Positions 19,759 to 29,003 are shown, numbered from the stretch's first letter. The stretch is 64,000 nt of DNA from CAMYLY01 sp036397755 (GCA_036397755.1 DASWII010000048.1:1-64000); one strand, 5' to 3'. The notes: a model not told the origin generated them from the letters alone. Translations and numbers: made by a program.

Positions 19759-20901
19759 TCAGTCCGCGAGGAACCGTTCGATATCGAGCCACTGCTTCCA
19801 GGCGTCCTGGTGGCCTAGCTCCATGAGGAGTCCCGTGTACTCGGGTTCGAAGAGCAGGTAGCTCATCAGACCGCTCGCGCGGCCCTGATCGCCGCCGAGA
19901 CTCCGTAGCGCCGTGCGCGCCACGAGGGAGAGTCTGGGCTCCAGCCCGCTCGCCATCGCACCCACGTCGCGGGACGGGCGCACCATCAAGAGCGCGATCT
20001 TCTCCAGCGGCTCCGCGAGCGTGGAGTCCGTGGGAACGGCATCGATCAGTTGGTTGATGCGCAGCAAGCGTTCGGCGTCGGCGTCGAGCGCATCCAGAAA
20101 CACCGAATGCAGCAGCGTGCCCAGGACCTCCGCCGCGGTCGGATACACCGGTTCGCGCCGTTCCGCCCAACCGAGCGTCTCGGTGGGCCGCGCGCGCATG
20201 GCGATGGCGATGATCTTGCGCGCGCCGAGGTGGATGGCGGGCGCGAGCGGGGCGGACTGACGCACGCTGCCGTCCCCGTAGTACGCGTTGCCGATGCGCA
20301 CTGCCGGAAACACGAGCGGGATCGCCGCCGACGCCATCACATGATCGATCGTGATGGCCGCGCGCACCGAAAGGCGCCGATGGCGCGCCCACATTCGCAG
20401 GTCATCCACTCCGTCGATGAACGACACCGTGTCGCCCGTCGCATAGCTCGTGGTGCTCAAGGCCGCCGCGCGCAGGCGGCCCGACTCGATGTTCCGCCGG
20501 ATCCCGGTGAAGTCCACCGAGCGCGTGAGGAACTCCCTGAGCGGACGCATGTGCATCAGCCCGTGCAGCGACGGCGGCGCCAAACGACGGCCCAACACGA
20601 GGTTCGTCACACCGCGCAGGACGGACCGTGCGAGTTTCGTCGGACGGACCTCGTACACCTGAGACGGCGTCAGCCGCAGCCACTCCCCACGCAAGTTCTC
20701 CACCGCGGGGCGAAACGGCCCGGGGTGCGCGGCCAGGTGGAGCGCGTTGATCGCGCCGGCGGAGACTCCGGTGACAATCTGGAATTGCAAATCCGGCGCG
20801 CGCTCGGCGATCGCCGAGAGCACCCCAACCTGATAGGCGGCCCGCGCCCCACCACCCGAGAGGACAATCCCGAGCAGACGATTGCTGTTCCCCGCACTCA
20901 T
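19759..20901 (-). CDS. Patatin-like phospholipase
   Basis: A 380-residue serine hydrolase of the patatin/RssA family. Catalytic features are clear: oxyanion loop SGGGARAAYQVG (15-26), nucleophile S47 in GVSAGA and dyad aspartate D210 in GDGSVRQSAPL. It probably hydrolyses acyl ester bonds of phospholipids or other lipids; the real substrate is unknown. No signal peptide is apparent from the chosen start, so it is expected to be cytoplasmic or membrane-peripheral. The ATG at 20901 was chosen because the patatin motif follows directly; the longer open frame upstream is Arg/Cys-rich and non-coding in appearance. It is divergent from the ArfB-like gene, with 81 bases between starts. Confidence 0.88.
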   Translation of the reverse strand: MSAGNSNRLLGIVLSGGGARAAYQVGVLSAIAERAPDLQFQIVTGVSAGAINALHLAAHPGPFRPAVENLRGEWLRLTPSQVYEVRPTKLARSVLRGVTNLVLGRRLAPPSLHGLMHMRPLREFLTRSVDFTGIRRNIESGRLRAAALSTTSYATGDTVSFIDGVDDLRMWARHRRLSVRAAITIDHVMASAAIPLVFPAVRIGNAYYGDGSVRQSAPLAPAIHLGARKIIAIAMRARPTETLGWAERREPVYPTAAEVLGTLLHSVFLDALDADAERLLRINQLIDAVPTDSTLAEPLEKIALLMVRPSRDVGAMASGLEPRLSLVARTALRSLGGDQGRASGLMSYLLFEPEYTGLLMELGHQDAWKQWLDIERFLAD

Positions 20902-20969
20902 GGCGACACGAAAAGTGCAGCGGGACTCCGTCGCACACCAGCGGCATGGTACCCCAGGCCCTCGGCAAC

Positions 20970-20975
20970 TAACTT
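20970..20975 (+). promoter_or_regulatory. Putative -10 element for the ArfB-like gene
   Basis: TAACTT ends seven bases before the ATG at 20983, with no ribosome binding site in between; consistent with a leaderless mRNA. Confidence 0.45.
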
Positions 20976-20982
20976 GGCACGC

Positions 20983-21393
20983 ATGGCGTTCCATCTCCCC
21001 CTGGACGAACTCGAGATCCGGGCGACTCGCGCTGGCGGCCCCGGAGGACAGCACGTGAACACCAGTTCGACGCGCGTCGAAGTGCGCTGGAACGTCGCGC
21101 ACACGGGCAGCCTGTCACCCAGCCAGCGCGCGCGCGTGCTCGAGCGTCTCGCGACGCGCATCGCACGCGACGGCACGCTGCGCGTGGTGGCCGGCGCCCG
21201 CCGATCGCAGGCGCAGAATCGTGACGCCGCCATCGCCCGGATGACAGCGCTCGTCACGGCCGCCCTGCACGTCCCCAAAGCGCGGCGCGCGACCAAGCCG
21301 CCGAAGTCCGCGGCGGAGCGACGCCTCCGCGAGAAACGCCAGCGTGCGCTGCGCAAGGAGCGGCGGCGGCCACCCGGCGGAGACGACGCCTGA
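20983..21393 (+). CDS. arfB: ArfB/YaeJ-like peptidyl-tRNA hydrolase for ribosome rescue
   Basis: A 136-residue single-domain relative of class I release factors. The GGQ catalytic motif lies at 21-23 (AGGPGGQHVNTSST), and the C-terminus is a basic tail (about 105-130, RRLREKRQRALRKERRR) that in ArfB enters the empty mRNA channel of a stalled ribosome. It lacks codon-recognition domains, as the family does. It would release nascent chains from non-stop ribosomes in the cytoplasm. It is monocistronic, with a -10-like hexamer directly upstream and a hairpin terminator downstream. Confidence 0.88.
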   Translation: MAFHLPLDELEIRATRAGGPGGQHVNTSSTRVEVRWNVAHTGSLSPSQRARVLERLATRIARDGTLRVVAGARRSQAQNRDAAIARMTALVTAALHVPKARRATKPPKSAAERRLREKRQRALRKERRRPPGGDDA

Positions 21394-21445
21394 CGCACCG
21401 CGTCGGCCATCAGGGCACCCGTTCCGAGCAGGTCAGGGGCAAGAA

Positions 21446-21476
21446 GAAAGCGGCATCCCGAGGGAACGCCGCTTTC
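21446..21476. terminator. Bidirectional terminator hairpin
   Basis: A nine-base perfect stem, GAAAGCGGC and GCCGCTTTC, with a 13-base loop, lies between the convergent arfB and pntB genes. Confidence 0.65.
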
Positions 21477-21504
21477 CGTCGCCGTACCGTATCTCGTACC
21501 CATG

Positions 21505-22893
21505 CTAGAGCTGTTTGACTTCCTCCACGAGCTTCTTCACCGAGTCCTTTGCGTCGCCGAACAACATCGACGTCTTCGGGTCGAAGAACAGCGGGTTCTG
21601 CACGCCCGCGAACCCGGGACGCATGCTCCGTTTCAAGACGATCACGTTGCGAGACTTGTCCACGTCGAGGATCGGCATGCCGGCGAGCTCACCGGTGGAC
21701 TTGCGCGCGTCCGGGTTCACGACGTCGTTGGCCCCGATCACCACGGACACGTCGGTGCGCGGGAACTCGGGGTTGATCTGGTCCATGTCGTAGAGCTCGT
21801 CGTACGGAACATTGGCCTCGGCAAGCAGCACGTTCATGTGTCCCGGCATCCGGCCGGCCACCGGGTGGATCGCGTACTTGACCTCGACCCCCCGCGCCGC
21901 GAGGAGATCGGCCAGTTCCCGGACCTCATGCTGCGCCTGGGCCACGGCGAGGCCGTATCCCGGCGCGAACACCACCAGATTGGCGTAGCCCAGCATCATC
22001 GCCGCGTCCTCGTGCGTGACCGACCGCACCGTCTGGTCGCCCGCGCCGCCCGGCCCGATCGCGGAGTCCGTGGCCCCGGCGCCGAAGGCGCCGAACAGCA
22101 CGTTGGTGAGTGACCGGTTCATCGCCCGACACATGATGTTGGTCAGGATGAGCCCGGACGCACCAACCAGCGCTCCACTGATGATCAGGCCCTCGTTGTT
22201 AATCACGAATCCGGTCATCGCGGCGGCGATGCCCGAATACGAGTTGAGCAGCGAGATCACGACCGGCATGTCGGCGCCGCCGATCGGGATCACCGAGAGC
22301 ACCCCGAGCAAGAGCGCCAGTCCGGCCAGGGCCATGAATCCGGTCGGGTTCTGCGGCGCCGCAACGAGCCACACCACGAGACCGAGGACCCCCAGCAACA
22401 GGATGGCGTTGAGCGTCTTCTGCAGCGGATACGTGACGGCCTTCCCCGTCAGCAGCTCCTGGAGCTTGCCGAACGCCACGAGGCTGCCGGAGAATGTGAG
22501 TCCCCCGATCAACACCGAGAGTTGGATGGTGACGCCCACGTTGATGGCCGGATCCTGCCCGGCGCTGAGAAAGCGGAGGAACTCCGCACCGGCCACCAGG
22601 GCCGAGGCGCCGCCCCCAAATCCGTTGAGCAGCGCCACCATCTGCGGCATCGCGGTCATCTTGACGGTGCGCGCGAAGATCCCTCCCACCAGGGACCCGA
22701 TCACCAATCCTATGATGATCATCGGCCATGACAGGATATCAGCGAAGACGAGCGTCGCGACGATGGCCAACAGCATGCCGATCGACGCGATGAAGTTGCC
22801 GGATCGCGCCGTGGCGGGTGACGACAGCCGCTTGAGACCGAGGATGAAGAGGATCGCCGCGGCGAGGTAGAACAGCTGGATGAGCGCAGCCAT
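21505..22893 (-). CDS. pntB: NAD(P) transhydrogenase subunit beta
   Basis: A 462-residue inner-membrane protein with about eight or nine hydrophobic helices (residues 1-270) followed by the NADP(H)-binding domain III (about 285-462). Domain III shows GYGLAVAQAQHEVREL, HPVAGRMPGHMNVLL, the DMDQINPEF stretch and GANDVVNP, all characteristic. With PntAA and PntAB it couples hydride transfer from NADH to NADP+ to proton entry, supplying NADPH. It is the last gene of pntAA-pntAB-pntB; its ATG follows the TAA of pntAB without a gap, so translation is probably coupled. A hairpin terminator lies downstream. Confidence 0.95.
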   Translation of the reverse strand: MAALIQLFYLAAAILFILGLKRLSSPATARSGNFIASIGMLLAIVATLVFADILSWPMIIIGLVIGSLVGGIFARTVKMTAMPQMVALLNGFGGGASALVAGAEFLRFLSAGQDPAINVGVTIQLSVLIGGLTFSGSLVAFGKLQELLTGKAVTYPLQKTLNAILLLGVLGLVVWLVAAPQNPTGFMALAGLALLLGVLSVIPIGGADMPVVISLLNSYSGIAAAMTGFVINNEGLIISGALVGASGLILTNIMCRAMNRSLTNVLFGAFGAGATDSAIGPGGAGDQTVRSVTHEDAAMMLGYANLVVFAPGYGLAVAQAQHEVRELADLLAARGVEVKYAIHPVAGRMPGHMNVLLAEANVPYDELYDMDQINPEFPRTDVSVVIGANDVVNPDARKSTGELAGMPILDVDKSRNVIVLKRSMRPGFAGVQNPLFFDPKTSMLFGDAKDSVKKLVEEVKQL

Positions 22894-23184
22894 TTACTTC
22901 TCCCCCGGCTTCTTGAACATCCGCAGCATGCGGTCGGTCACGAGAAACCCACCCACCACGTTGATCATGGCGAAGATGACCGCGAACACTCCCAAAACCG
23001 ACGCCAGCACCGTGTCGCCGCGGCCGGCGACGATCAGCGCCCCGATGATGGTGATGCCCGAAATCGCGTTCGATCCCGACATCAGCGGCGTGTGCAGCGT
23101 TGGGGGTACTTTGGTGATAACCTCGAACCCGATGAACATGGCGAGGACGAACACCACGAAGAGCCCCACCAAAGTCTCGATCAT
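22894..23184 (-). CDS. pntAB: NAD(P) transhydrogenase subunit alpha part 2
   Basis: A 96-residue membrane protein with three hydrophobic helices, equal to the C-terminal membrane part of fused alpha subunits. IGFEVITKVPPTLHTPLMSG is the conserved segment. In enterobacteria this is fused to the NAD domain; the separate three-gene arrangement seen here resembles Rhodospirillum rubrum. It overlaps pntAA by ATGA and abuts pntB. Confidence 0.93.
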   Translation of the reverse strand: MIETLVGLFVVFVLAMFIGFEVITKVPPTLHTPLMSGSNAISGITIIGALIVAGRGDTVLASVLGVFAVIFAMINVVGGFLVTDRMLRMFKKPGEK

Positions 23185-24314
23185 GCCCCGGAACCTCCCT
23201 CCATCGCCTGGCGGGTCCGCTCGTGCACGACGTTGCCGTCGTGCGTGATACAGGTCCCACTGATGATCGCATTGTCGAAGTCCAGCTTCATGGCGCCGTC
23301 CTTCAACAGTTCGCCGAGGAACGCCAGGACGTTCTTTGCAAACATCTGACTCGTGTGGGTCGCCATTGACGCCGCCACGTTGGTCGGGCCGATGATGGTG
23401 ACGCCGTGGCGTTCGATCGTTGCCCCCGCTTGGGTGAGCGCGCAGTTGCCACCCGTTTCACACGCGAGATCGACGATCACCGCGCCCGCAGGCATGTCGC
23501 GCACGGCGGCCTCCGTAATGAGCGTCGGAGCCTTCCTACCGGGGATCTGTGCCGTCGTGATAATGACGTCCGCGGTTTTGGCCTGCTCGTGCAGAAACGC
23601 CACCGTGCGCTCCTGCTGATCCGCCGTCTGCTCCCTGGCGTAGCCGCCCTCCCCCTCCGCTTCCACCGCCTCGGGCGCCACGAATCTGGCGCCGAGACTC
23701 TCGACCTGTTCGCGCACCGCCGGTCGCACGTCAAAGGCATCCACCTGAGCACCGAGGCGTTTGGCCGTGGCGATCGCCTGGAGTCCGGCCACGCCCGCGC
23801 CCAACACCAGCACTTTGGCTGGCCGGATCGTGCCCGCGGCGGTGATGAGCATCGGGAAGAACTTTGGCAATTGCCCGGCGGCCAGGAGCACGGCCTTGTA
23901 CCCGGCGGCCGTGGCCTGCGACGAGAGGACGTCCATCGACTGCGCGCGGGTGATCCGCGGCAGCAAATCCAGGCTGAAGCTCGTCACCTTGCCTCGGGCG
24001 AACGACCGCACCAACGCATGATTCGTGAGCGGCTGCCACACCCCGAGGAACGCACCGCCCGAGCGCAACACCCCCGCGTCCGCGGGCTGCTGCACCGATA
24101 CCACCAGATCGGCGGTGGCGAAGATCTTGGCCTTGTCCGCCTCGACCGCAGCCCCCACCCCCAGGTACGCCGCGTCGTCATAACCCGCCGCCGCTCCGGC
24201 ACCGGACTCGATCCGCACGTCGATCGATTGCGCGACCAGACGTTTGACAACGTCCGGCGTCAGCGCGACGCGGCGCTCGGCTTCCTGCGACTCACGCAGA
24301 ACCGCGAGGATCAC
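23181..24314 (-). CDS. pntAA: NAD(P) transhydrogenase subunit alpha part 1
   Basis: A 377-residue soluble NAD(H)-binding subunit, related to alanine dehydrogenase. The N-terminal catalytic half carries the RESQEAERRVALTPD signature; the Rossmann half has VLGAGVAGLQAIATAKRLGA and the acidic DVRPAVREQVESLG helix end. TTAQIPGRKAPTLIT and the closing GPTNVAASMATHTSQMF strand fit the family. The GTG start at 24314 is preceded by AGGAGG at four bases' spacing, a strong site. It heads the pnt operon, with 191 bases of likely promoter region before moaA's end. Confidence 0.94.
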   Translation of the reverse strand: MILAVLRESQEAERRVALTPDVVKRLVAQSIDVRIESGAGAAAGYDDAAYLGVGAAVEADKAKIFATADLVVSVQQPADAGVLRSGGAFLGVWQPLTNHALVRSFARGKVTSFSLDLLPRITRAQSMDVLSSQATAAGYKAVLLAAGQLPKFFPMLITAAGTIRPAKVLVLGAGVAGLQAIATAKRLGAQVDAFDVRPAVREQVESLGARFVAPEAVEAEGEGGYAREQTADQQERTVAFLHEQAKTADVIITTAQIPGRKAPTLITEAAVRDMPAGAVIVDLACETGGNCALTQAGATIERHGVTIIGPTNVAASMATHTSQMFAKNVLAFLGELLKDGAMKLDFDNAIISGTCITHDGNVVHERTRQAMEGGSGA

Positions 24315-24505
24315 TGTACCTCCTGTTCCCGTTCAGACACACGACGGGAGCGGCACAAGCGCCTGTCAGCCGCGGTGGGCGTACCCGCTCGCACACGACT
24401 GTCAGCGCCCGATCCGCTCCCCATCACTCCCACGCCCCAGCGTCCCGCTGGACGGAGTTGGCGGCCGAAATGTAGCACGGTGGCCCCTCGATTGGGACCA
24501 CCATC

Positions 24506-25555
24506 TCAGCCGCCGCGGGTGTGCATTTCCCGGTGCGGGTCGCTGCGCAATCCGTCGGGAGCGTAGAGGGGTCCGCGCCCCCGTAGACCGAGCCGCTCCT
24601 CCGCACCGCGATCGCGGCGCCCACGCCACGTCCCGATCACCGCCTCCCGCAATTCCGCGTCGCTCACGCCGCCGCGCAGCAGCTCGCGCAGGTCCGTCCC
24701 CTCGCGCGCGTACAAGCAGCGAAACCAGACGCCGTCGGCCGTCACGCGGCTGCGATCGCACGCCTGGCAGAATGGCGCCGTCGTGGACGCAATGATCCCG
24801 AACCGGGTACCGTCGGGCAGCCGATACCGCACCGCCGGTGCACTCACAGCCTCGCCCGCCGGTTCCGCGGTGGCCGCGCCGTGCCGCCGGGCGATGAGGT
24901 CGAGCAACTCCGCTCGCGACACCACCCGGTCCGGGCTCCACTGGGTGGCGCCGCCGACGTCCATGTACTCGATCAGCCGGACTTCGAGGCCAGCGTCGCG
25001 CCCGAAGGCAAGGAGATCACCGACCTCATCGTCGTTCGTGCCCCGGACGATCACCGCGTTGAGCTTGGTGTGGGCGAAGCCGGCGTCCGCGGCCGCCGTG
25101 ATTCCCCGCAGCACATCCTCATGCCGACCGCGGCGGGCCAACGCCTGGAACCGGTCGGCCCGCAGCGTATCGAGACTGATCGTCACCCGATCCAGGCCCG
25201 CCTCCCGCAGCGCGCGCGCAAAGCGGTTCAGCAGCAGCCCATTGGTGGTGAGGGTGATCTCACGAATGCCGGGAATCGTCCGCAGCAGGGCGACGAGCGC
25301 GGGCAGCTCGTGACGCAACAGCGGTTCTCCACCCGTCAACCGCAGCTTGGACACGCCGCACGTCGCAAACACACCAGCCACTCGCGTCAACTCTTCAAAC
25401 GTGAGCAACGAGGGCTTGGGCAACCACACGTAGTGCTCTTCGGGCATGCAGTAGTGGCACCGCAGGTTGCACCGGTCCGTGACCGAGAGCCGGAGGCTCT
25501 GTAGCGGGCGTCCCAAGGCGTCCGTTTCGGGTGTGTGGGTGCGGGCAAGCGTCAT
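24506..25555 (-). CDS. moaA: GTP 3',8-cyclase (molybdenum cofactor biosynthesis A)
   Basis: A 349-residue radical SAM enzyme making the first committed intermediate of molybdenum cofactor synthesis from GTP. The N-terminal SAM cluster cysteines are C29, C33 and C36 (TDRCNLRCHYCMPE). The C-terminal GTP-binding cluster is CQACDRSR with a third cysteine 13 residues on (FRCLYA). The protein ends in Gly-Gly, the conserved tail needed for activity in the family. No other moa gene is adjacent; the Mo-hydroxylase maturation genes lie about 16 kb away. A TAGCTT hexamer nine bases before the ATG and no Shine-Dalgarno sequence suggest a leaderless or near-leaderless transcript. Confidence 0.95.
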   Translation of the reverse strand: MTLARTHTPETDALGRPLQSLRLSVTDRCNLRCHYCMPEEHYVWLPKPSLLTFEELTRVAGVFATCGVSKLRLTGGEPLLRHELPALVALLRTIPGIREITLTTNGLLLNRFARALREAGLDRVTISLDTLRADRFQALARRGRHEDVLRGITAAADAGFAHTKLNAVIVRGTNDDEVGDLLAFGRDAGLEVRLIEYMDVGGATQWSPDRVVSRAELLDLIARRHGAATAEPAGEAVSAPAVRYRLPDGTRFGIIASTTAPFCQACDRSRVTADGVWFRCLYAREGTDLRELLRGGVSDAELREAVIGTWRGRRDRGAEERLGLRGRGPLYAPDGLRSDPHREMHTRGG

Positions 25556-25564
25556 AGTCGTGGG

Positions 25565-25570
25565 AAGCTA
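25565..25570 (-). promoter_or_regulatory. Putative -10 element of moaA
   Basis: TAGCTT on the minus strand, nine bases upstream of the moaA ATG, with no ribosome binding site between. Confidence 0.4.
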
Positions 25571-25644
25571 CCCGTCCCCCATGGCGGCAGCCACCCCAAC
25601 CGCCCTGCTTGCCACGCCGCGGTCCGGCCGGGAGATTCCGGGCC

Positions 25645-28206
25645 ATGAGGGACCGTCACTGGCTCGCGTGGGCCATGCTGGGCGTCGTCGCCTGCGGTAC
25701 CACGGCGGACTCCGGCCAGGGCGTCTCGTGGCAGCTGGCGCGCCAGCGGGCCGCGAGGATCAGCCGCATTCACTACGTGCTGCACTTCGATATCCCGGAG
25801 CAACTCGACGCGAAGGTGCGGGGTCGGGTGGATGTCGCTTTCGATCTGTCAGACGCCGGGACACCGGTCGTGCTGGACTTCGATCCGCAGGACGGCGCCG
25901 TCAAAGAGGTCGTCATCAATGGCGCCCCGGCCGCGGTTGGGTGGGACGCCGGGCACATCGAGTTGCCCTCGACGGCGCTGGCCGTGGGCCCGAACACCGT
26001 GCACGTCGCATTTGTGGCTGGGAACGGCGCGCTGAATCGCAATCCGGACTACCTCTACACGTTGTTCGTTCCCGATCGGGCCTCCAGCGCCTTCCCGAGT
26101 TTCGACCAACCCAACCTCAAGGCCACGTACGAGCTGTCGCTGTCACTCCCGGCGAGCTGGGCGGCCCTCGCCAACGGTGCCATGACCTCCGATTCGACGG
26201 CGGATGGCCGCCGCTTCGTGAGCTTCGCCGAGACCCAGCCTCTTCCGACCTACCTGTCGGCGTTCGTCGTCGGGCGGTTCCGGGTCGACAGCTCCGTCCG
26301 GGGTACACGCACACTGCGCCTGTTCCATCGCGAGAGCGACACCGCGCGGATCGTCCAGAACGTGGACGCGATCTTCGACCTCCACGAGACCGCCATTGCC
26401 TGGATGGAGGACTACACGGGTATCCCCTACCCTTTCGGGAAGTTCGATGTCGTGGCGATTCCGGCGTTCCAATACCGCGGCATGGAACACCCCGGCGCCA
26501 TCCTCTACCGGTCGTCCGCACTGTTTCTCGATGAGGCGCCGACCCAAGATCAGCGCCTGGCGCGCGCGTCGGTCATCGCGCACGAGACGGCGCACATGTG
26601 GTTCGGCAACCTCGTCACCATGGCGTGGTTCAACGACGTCTGGATGAAGGAAGTCTTCGCCAACTTCATGGCGGCGAAGATCGTGAACCCGTCCTTCCCC
26701 ACCATCAACCACGATCTGCGCTTCTTCCTCGCGCACCATCCGGCTGCGTATGGAGTCGACCGGACCGAGGGGACCAACGCGATTCGGCAGAGCCTCGACA
26801 ACCTGTCCGAGGCTGGTTCCCTCTACGGCGCCATCATCTACCAGAAGGCTCCCGTGGTCATGCGGCAGCTCGAACGGATGACGGGCGAGACGACGATGCG
26901 GGACGGCCTGCGCGAGTACCTCCTGGCACACCAGTTCGGCAACGCGACGTGGCGCGACCTCATCGCGATCTTGGATCGGCTCGTGGATATCGACTTGACC
27001 AGATGGAGCGACGTGTGGGTGGAGACGCGCGGCCGACCCGAGATCGAGGTGCTGCACACGGGGGATCGGCGTTTTCTCGCCAACGTGCGCCTGCGGCAGA
27101 GCGATCCGGTCGGGAGGCGCGTGACCTGGCTCCAGGACATCGATCTCGCTCTGGGGTCGACAACAGACAGTGCGCGCCACGTGCGGGTGCGGTTGGACCG
27201 CGAGAGCGTCGAGCTCAAGGCCTTGAATGGGATCCCCACACCCGAGTGGATCGTGGCGGGAGCGGATGGCGTTGGGTACGGCCATTTCCGGCTCGATCGC
27301 CACTCGCGCGAAACCCTGGTGCAGGAGCTGCCTGCGGTCGCGGACCCGGTGATTCGCGCCGTAGCGTGGATGGGACTCTGGGAGGCGATGCTGGCGCGTG
27401 AGCTGCCGGCTCGGCAGCTGCTCGAAGCAGGGCTGCGCGTGCTCCCGCACGAGCCCGACGACTTGATCGCGCAACGGGTGCTCCGCGATGTGGGGGACGC
27501 GTTCTGGCGCTACCTGGACAACGACAGCCGGTCGGACGTCGCCCCCGACGTGGAGGCGGCCCTGTGGCGTGCGTTGCGCGCCGCCGGCCACACGCCCGGC
27601 CGCCGAGCGGCGATCTTCGACGCGTACGTCTCGATCGCCACGACGGCCACAGCGGTCGGCCACCTCGAAGCCCTGTGGCAGGCGAACATCACCATCCCGG
27701 ACCTGCCCATGACCGAGCGGCGCCGCACGCAGCTGGCTCTGGAGCTGGCCGTCCGCGATGTCGAGGGCGCACACGATATTCTGGGGCAGCAGCTGTCGTC
27801 GATCGCGAACGCCGATCGGAACGCGCAGTTCGGGTTCGTCATGCCCGCGCTCGATCCCGACTCGACCGTGCGGGATTCCGTCTTCCAGAGCTTCGCCGAC
27901 CCGGCCAATCGCGAGCACGAGCCCTGGGTACTCGAGGCGCTGAGCTACCTGAATCACCCCCTGCGGGCCCGGTCCAGCGAACACTTCCTGCTGCCGGGTC
28001 TCCAGCTCGTCGAGGAACTCGAACGCACCGGAGACATCTTCTTCCCGCTCGACTGGCTCAACGCCCTGTTCAGTGGCCACCGGTCCCGCACCGCCGCCGC
28101 CGCCGTCCGCCGCTTCCTGAGTGAGCGCCCCCGCTATCCGGCGAGGCTCAAGGGCAAAATCCTCCAGGCCGCCGACCCGCTGTTTCGTGCTTCAGGCGTA
28201 CGGTGA
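25645..28206 (+). CDS. M1 family metallo-aminopeptidase, lipoprotein
   Basis: An 853-residue gluzincin exported as a lipoprotein (hydrophobic start, LGVVAC with C17). The zinc site is complete: HETAH at 313-317 and E336 eighteen residues later (HEXXH-X18-E). The exopeptidase motif usually written GxMEN is GMEHPGA here (about 279-285), so the asparagine is replaced. An ERAP1-type helical C-terminal domain (about 530-853) follows. It probably trims N-terminal residues from peptides in the periplasm or at the outer membrane. The ATG at 25645 was chosen for the signal peptide; a GGAGA lies upstream. It is divergent from moaA. Confidence 0.92.
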   Translation: MRDRHWLAWAMLGVVACGTTADSGQGVSWQLARQRAARISRIHYVLHFDIPEQLDAKVRGRVDVAFDLSDAGTPVVLDFDPQDGAVKEVVINGAPAAVGWDAGHIELPSTALAVGPNTVHVAFVAGNGALNRNPDYLYTLFVPDRASSAFPSFDQPNLKATYELSLSLPASWAALANGAMTSDSTADGRRFVSFAETQPLPTYLSAFVVGRFRVDSSVRGTRTLRLFHRESDTARIVQNVDAIFDLHETAIAWMEDYTGIPYPFGKFDVVAIPAFQYRGMEHPGAILYRSSALFLDEAPTQDQRLARASVIAHETAHMWFGNLVTMAWFNDVWMKEVFANFMAAKIVNPSFPTINHDLRFFLAHHPAAYGVDRTEGTNAIRQSLDNLSEAGSLYGAIIYQKAPVVMRQLERMTGETTMRDGLREYLLAHQFGNATWRDLIAILDRLVDIDLTRWSDVWVETRGRPEIEVLHTGDRRFLANVRLRQSDPVGRRVTWLQDIDLALGSTTDSARHVRVRLDRESVELKALNGIPTPEWIVAGADGVGYGHFRLDRHSRETLVQELPAVADPVIRAVAWMGLWEAMLARELPARQLLEAGLRVLPHEPDDLIAQRVLRDVGDAFWRYLDNDSRSDVAPDVEAALWRALRAAGHTPGRRAAIFDAYVSIATTATAVGHLEALWQANITIPDLPMTERRRTQLALELAVRDVEGAHDILGQQLSSIANADRNAQFGFVMPALDPDSTVRDSVFQSFADPANREHEPWVLEALSYLNHPLRARSSEHFLLPGLQLVEELERTGDIFFPLDWLNALFSGHRSRTAAAAVRRFLSERPRYPARLKGKILQAADPLFRASGVR

Positions 28207-28433
28207 TTCCCCTCGCGGAGAAACTCGCTCTGGACGGATCGCCAACAATTGTGCAGAATTGCAGACACGAGCGAGGGGGTACGGGCCCCGAATACCACCC
28301 CACTCGGGATTCCAGCGTATTCTTAAAGCGTTGTGCGGCAACCAGATAGCGCCAGCACGCTGCGACGAGGGAACCCTTGGCACAGTTCTGGCGCTATTAT
28401 TCGGTGGAGGTTCACTCCCACACGGAGCGCGAC

Positions 28434-28940
28434 ATGACCGGGTGCACTGAGAGCGGACTCGCGACTCATCTGCGCGATCTCGATGAGGCGGTGGAACGCC
28501 TCTCGCCGAGCGTGGAGTCGTTGGCCCAGGCGCTCTCCCCGGGCGAACCGGTCGCGCGCGAGGTCATCACCGGCGGGTTCAAGTACACAATTCCGGTGCG
28601 GTTTCCCGACGGCGTCGGCGATGGCCAGGTAATCGCACAGGTGTTTCGCTATCGCGATCACGTACGGCTCGACGTCGAAATCGCACACAACCGGATGTTC
28701 GCCCGTCCCGACGGTTCGCCGTCGGACCGGCGGTGCTTCCTGAATGACTACGTGGCGTCGCTCAAGCTGCCACCGCAGGCGAGCGAGCTTCCCGTGGATT
28801 TTCGCCGCGAAGTGGTGAGCGGCGTCCACGCGGCGCGAGAGGCGGTCCAACGGCACAACCGCATGCAGGTGGCACCGTGGAATCAGGTGCTCGTGGTCGA
28901 GGGCGCCGCGGCACTGACACAGGTTCCCGAAGCCGAATAA
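28434..28940 (+). CDS. Conserved-looking protein of unknown function
   Basis: A 168-residue, charged, soluble protein without signal peptide or membrane helix. The first 35 residues look helical (ATHLRDLDEAVERLSPSVES), followed by a beta-rich stretch (about 55-95) and a helical end with a basic and acidic mix. I do not recognise the family. The ATG at 28434 has GGAG six bases upstream; a TTG at 28377, also with a GAGG upstream, would add 19 residues. The strong terminator immediately after it and a separate promoter region before it indicate a single-gene transcript that is well expressed. Confidence 0.7.
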   Translation: MTGCTESGLATHLRDLDEAVERLSPSVESLAQALSPGEPVAREVITGGFKYTIPVRFPDGVGDGQVIAQVFRYRDHVRLDVEIAHNRMFARPDGSPSDRRCFLNDYVASLKLPPQASELPVDFRREVVSGVHAAREAVQRHNRMQVAPWNQVLVVEGAAALTQVPEAE

Positions 28941-28965
28941 CGTCGCGCCCACTGGCAGCACCCTG

Positions 28966-28998
28966 ACGGCGTGTCCGCCGGACACGCCGTTTCTTGTT
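28966..28998 (+). terminator. Strong Rho-independent terminator
   Basis: An 11-bp perfect stem, ACGGCGTGTCC and GGACACGCCGT, with a three-base loop and followed by TTTCTTGTT, directly downstream of the unknown gene. It may also serve the convergent operon. Confidence 0.85.
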
Positions 28999-29003
28999 AC
29001 CGC

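Noticed and set aside
23406..24566. A 386-codon plus-strand frame over pntAA
   Set aside because: Shadow of the transhydrogenase gene; no family resemblance.
26143..28080. A 645-codon minus-strand open frame
   Set aside because: Antisense to the M1 aminopeptidase gene, whose motifs are clear; composition is shadow-like.
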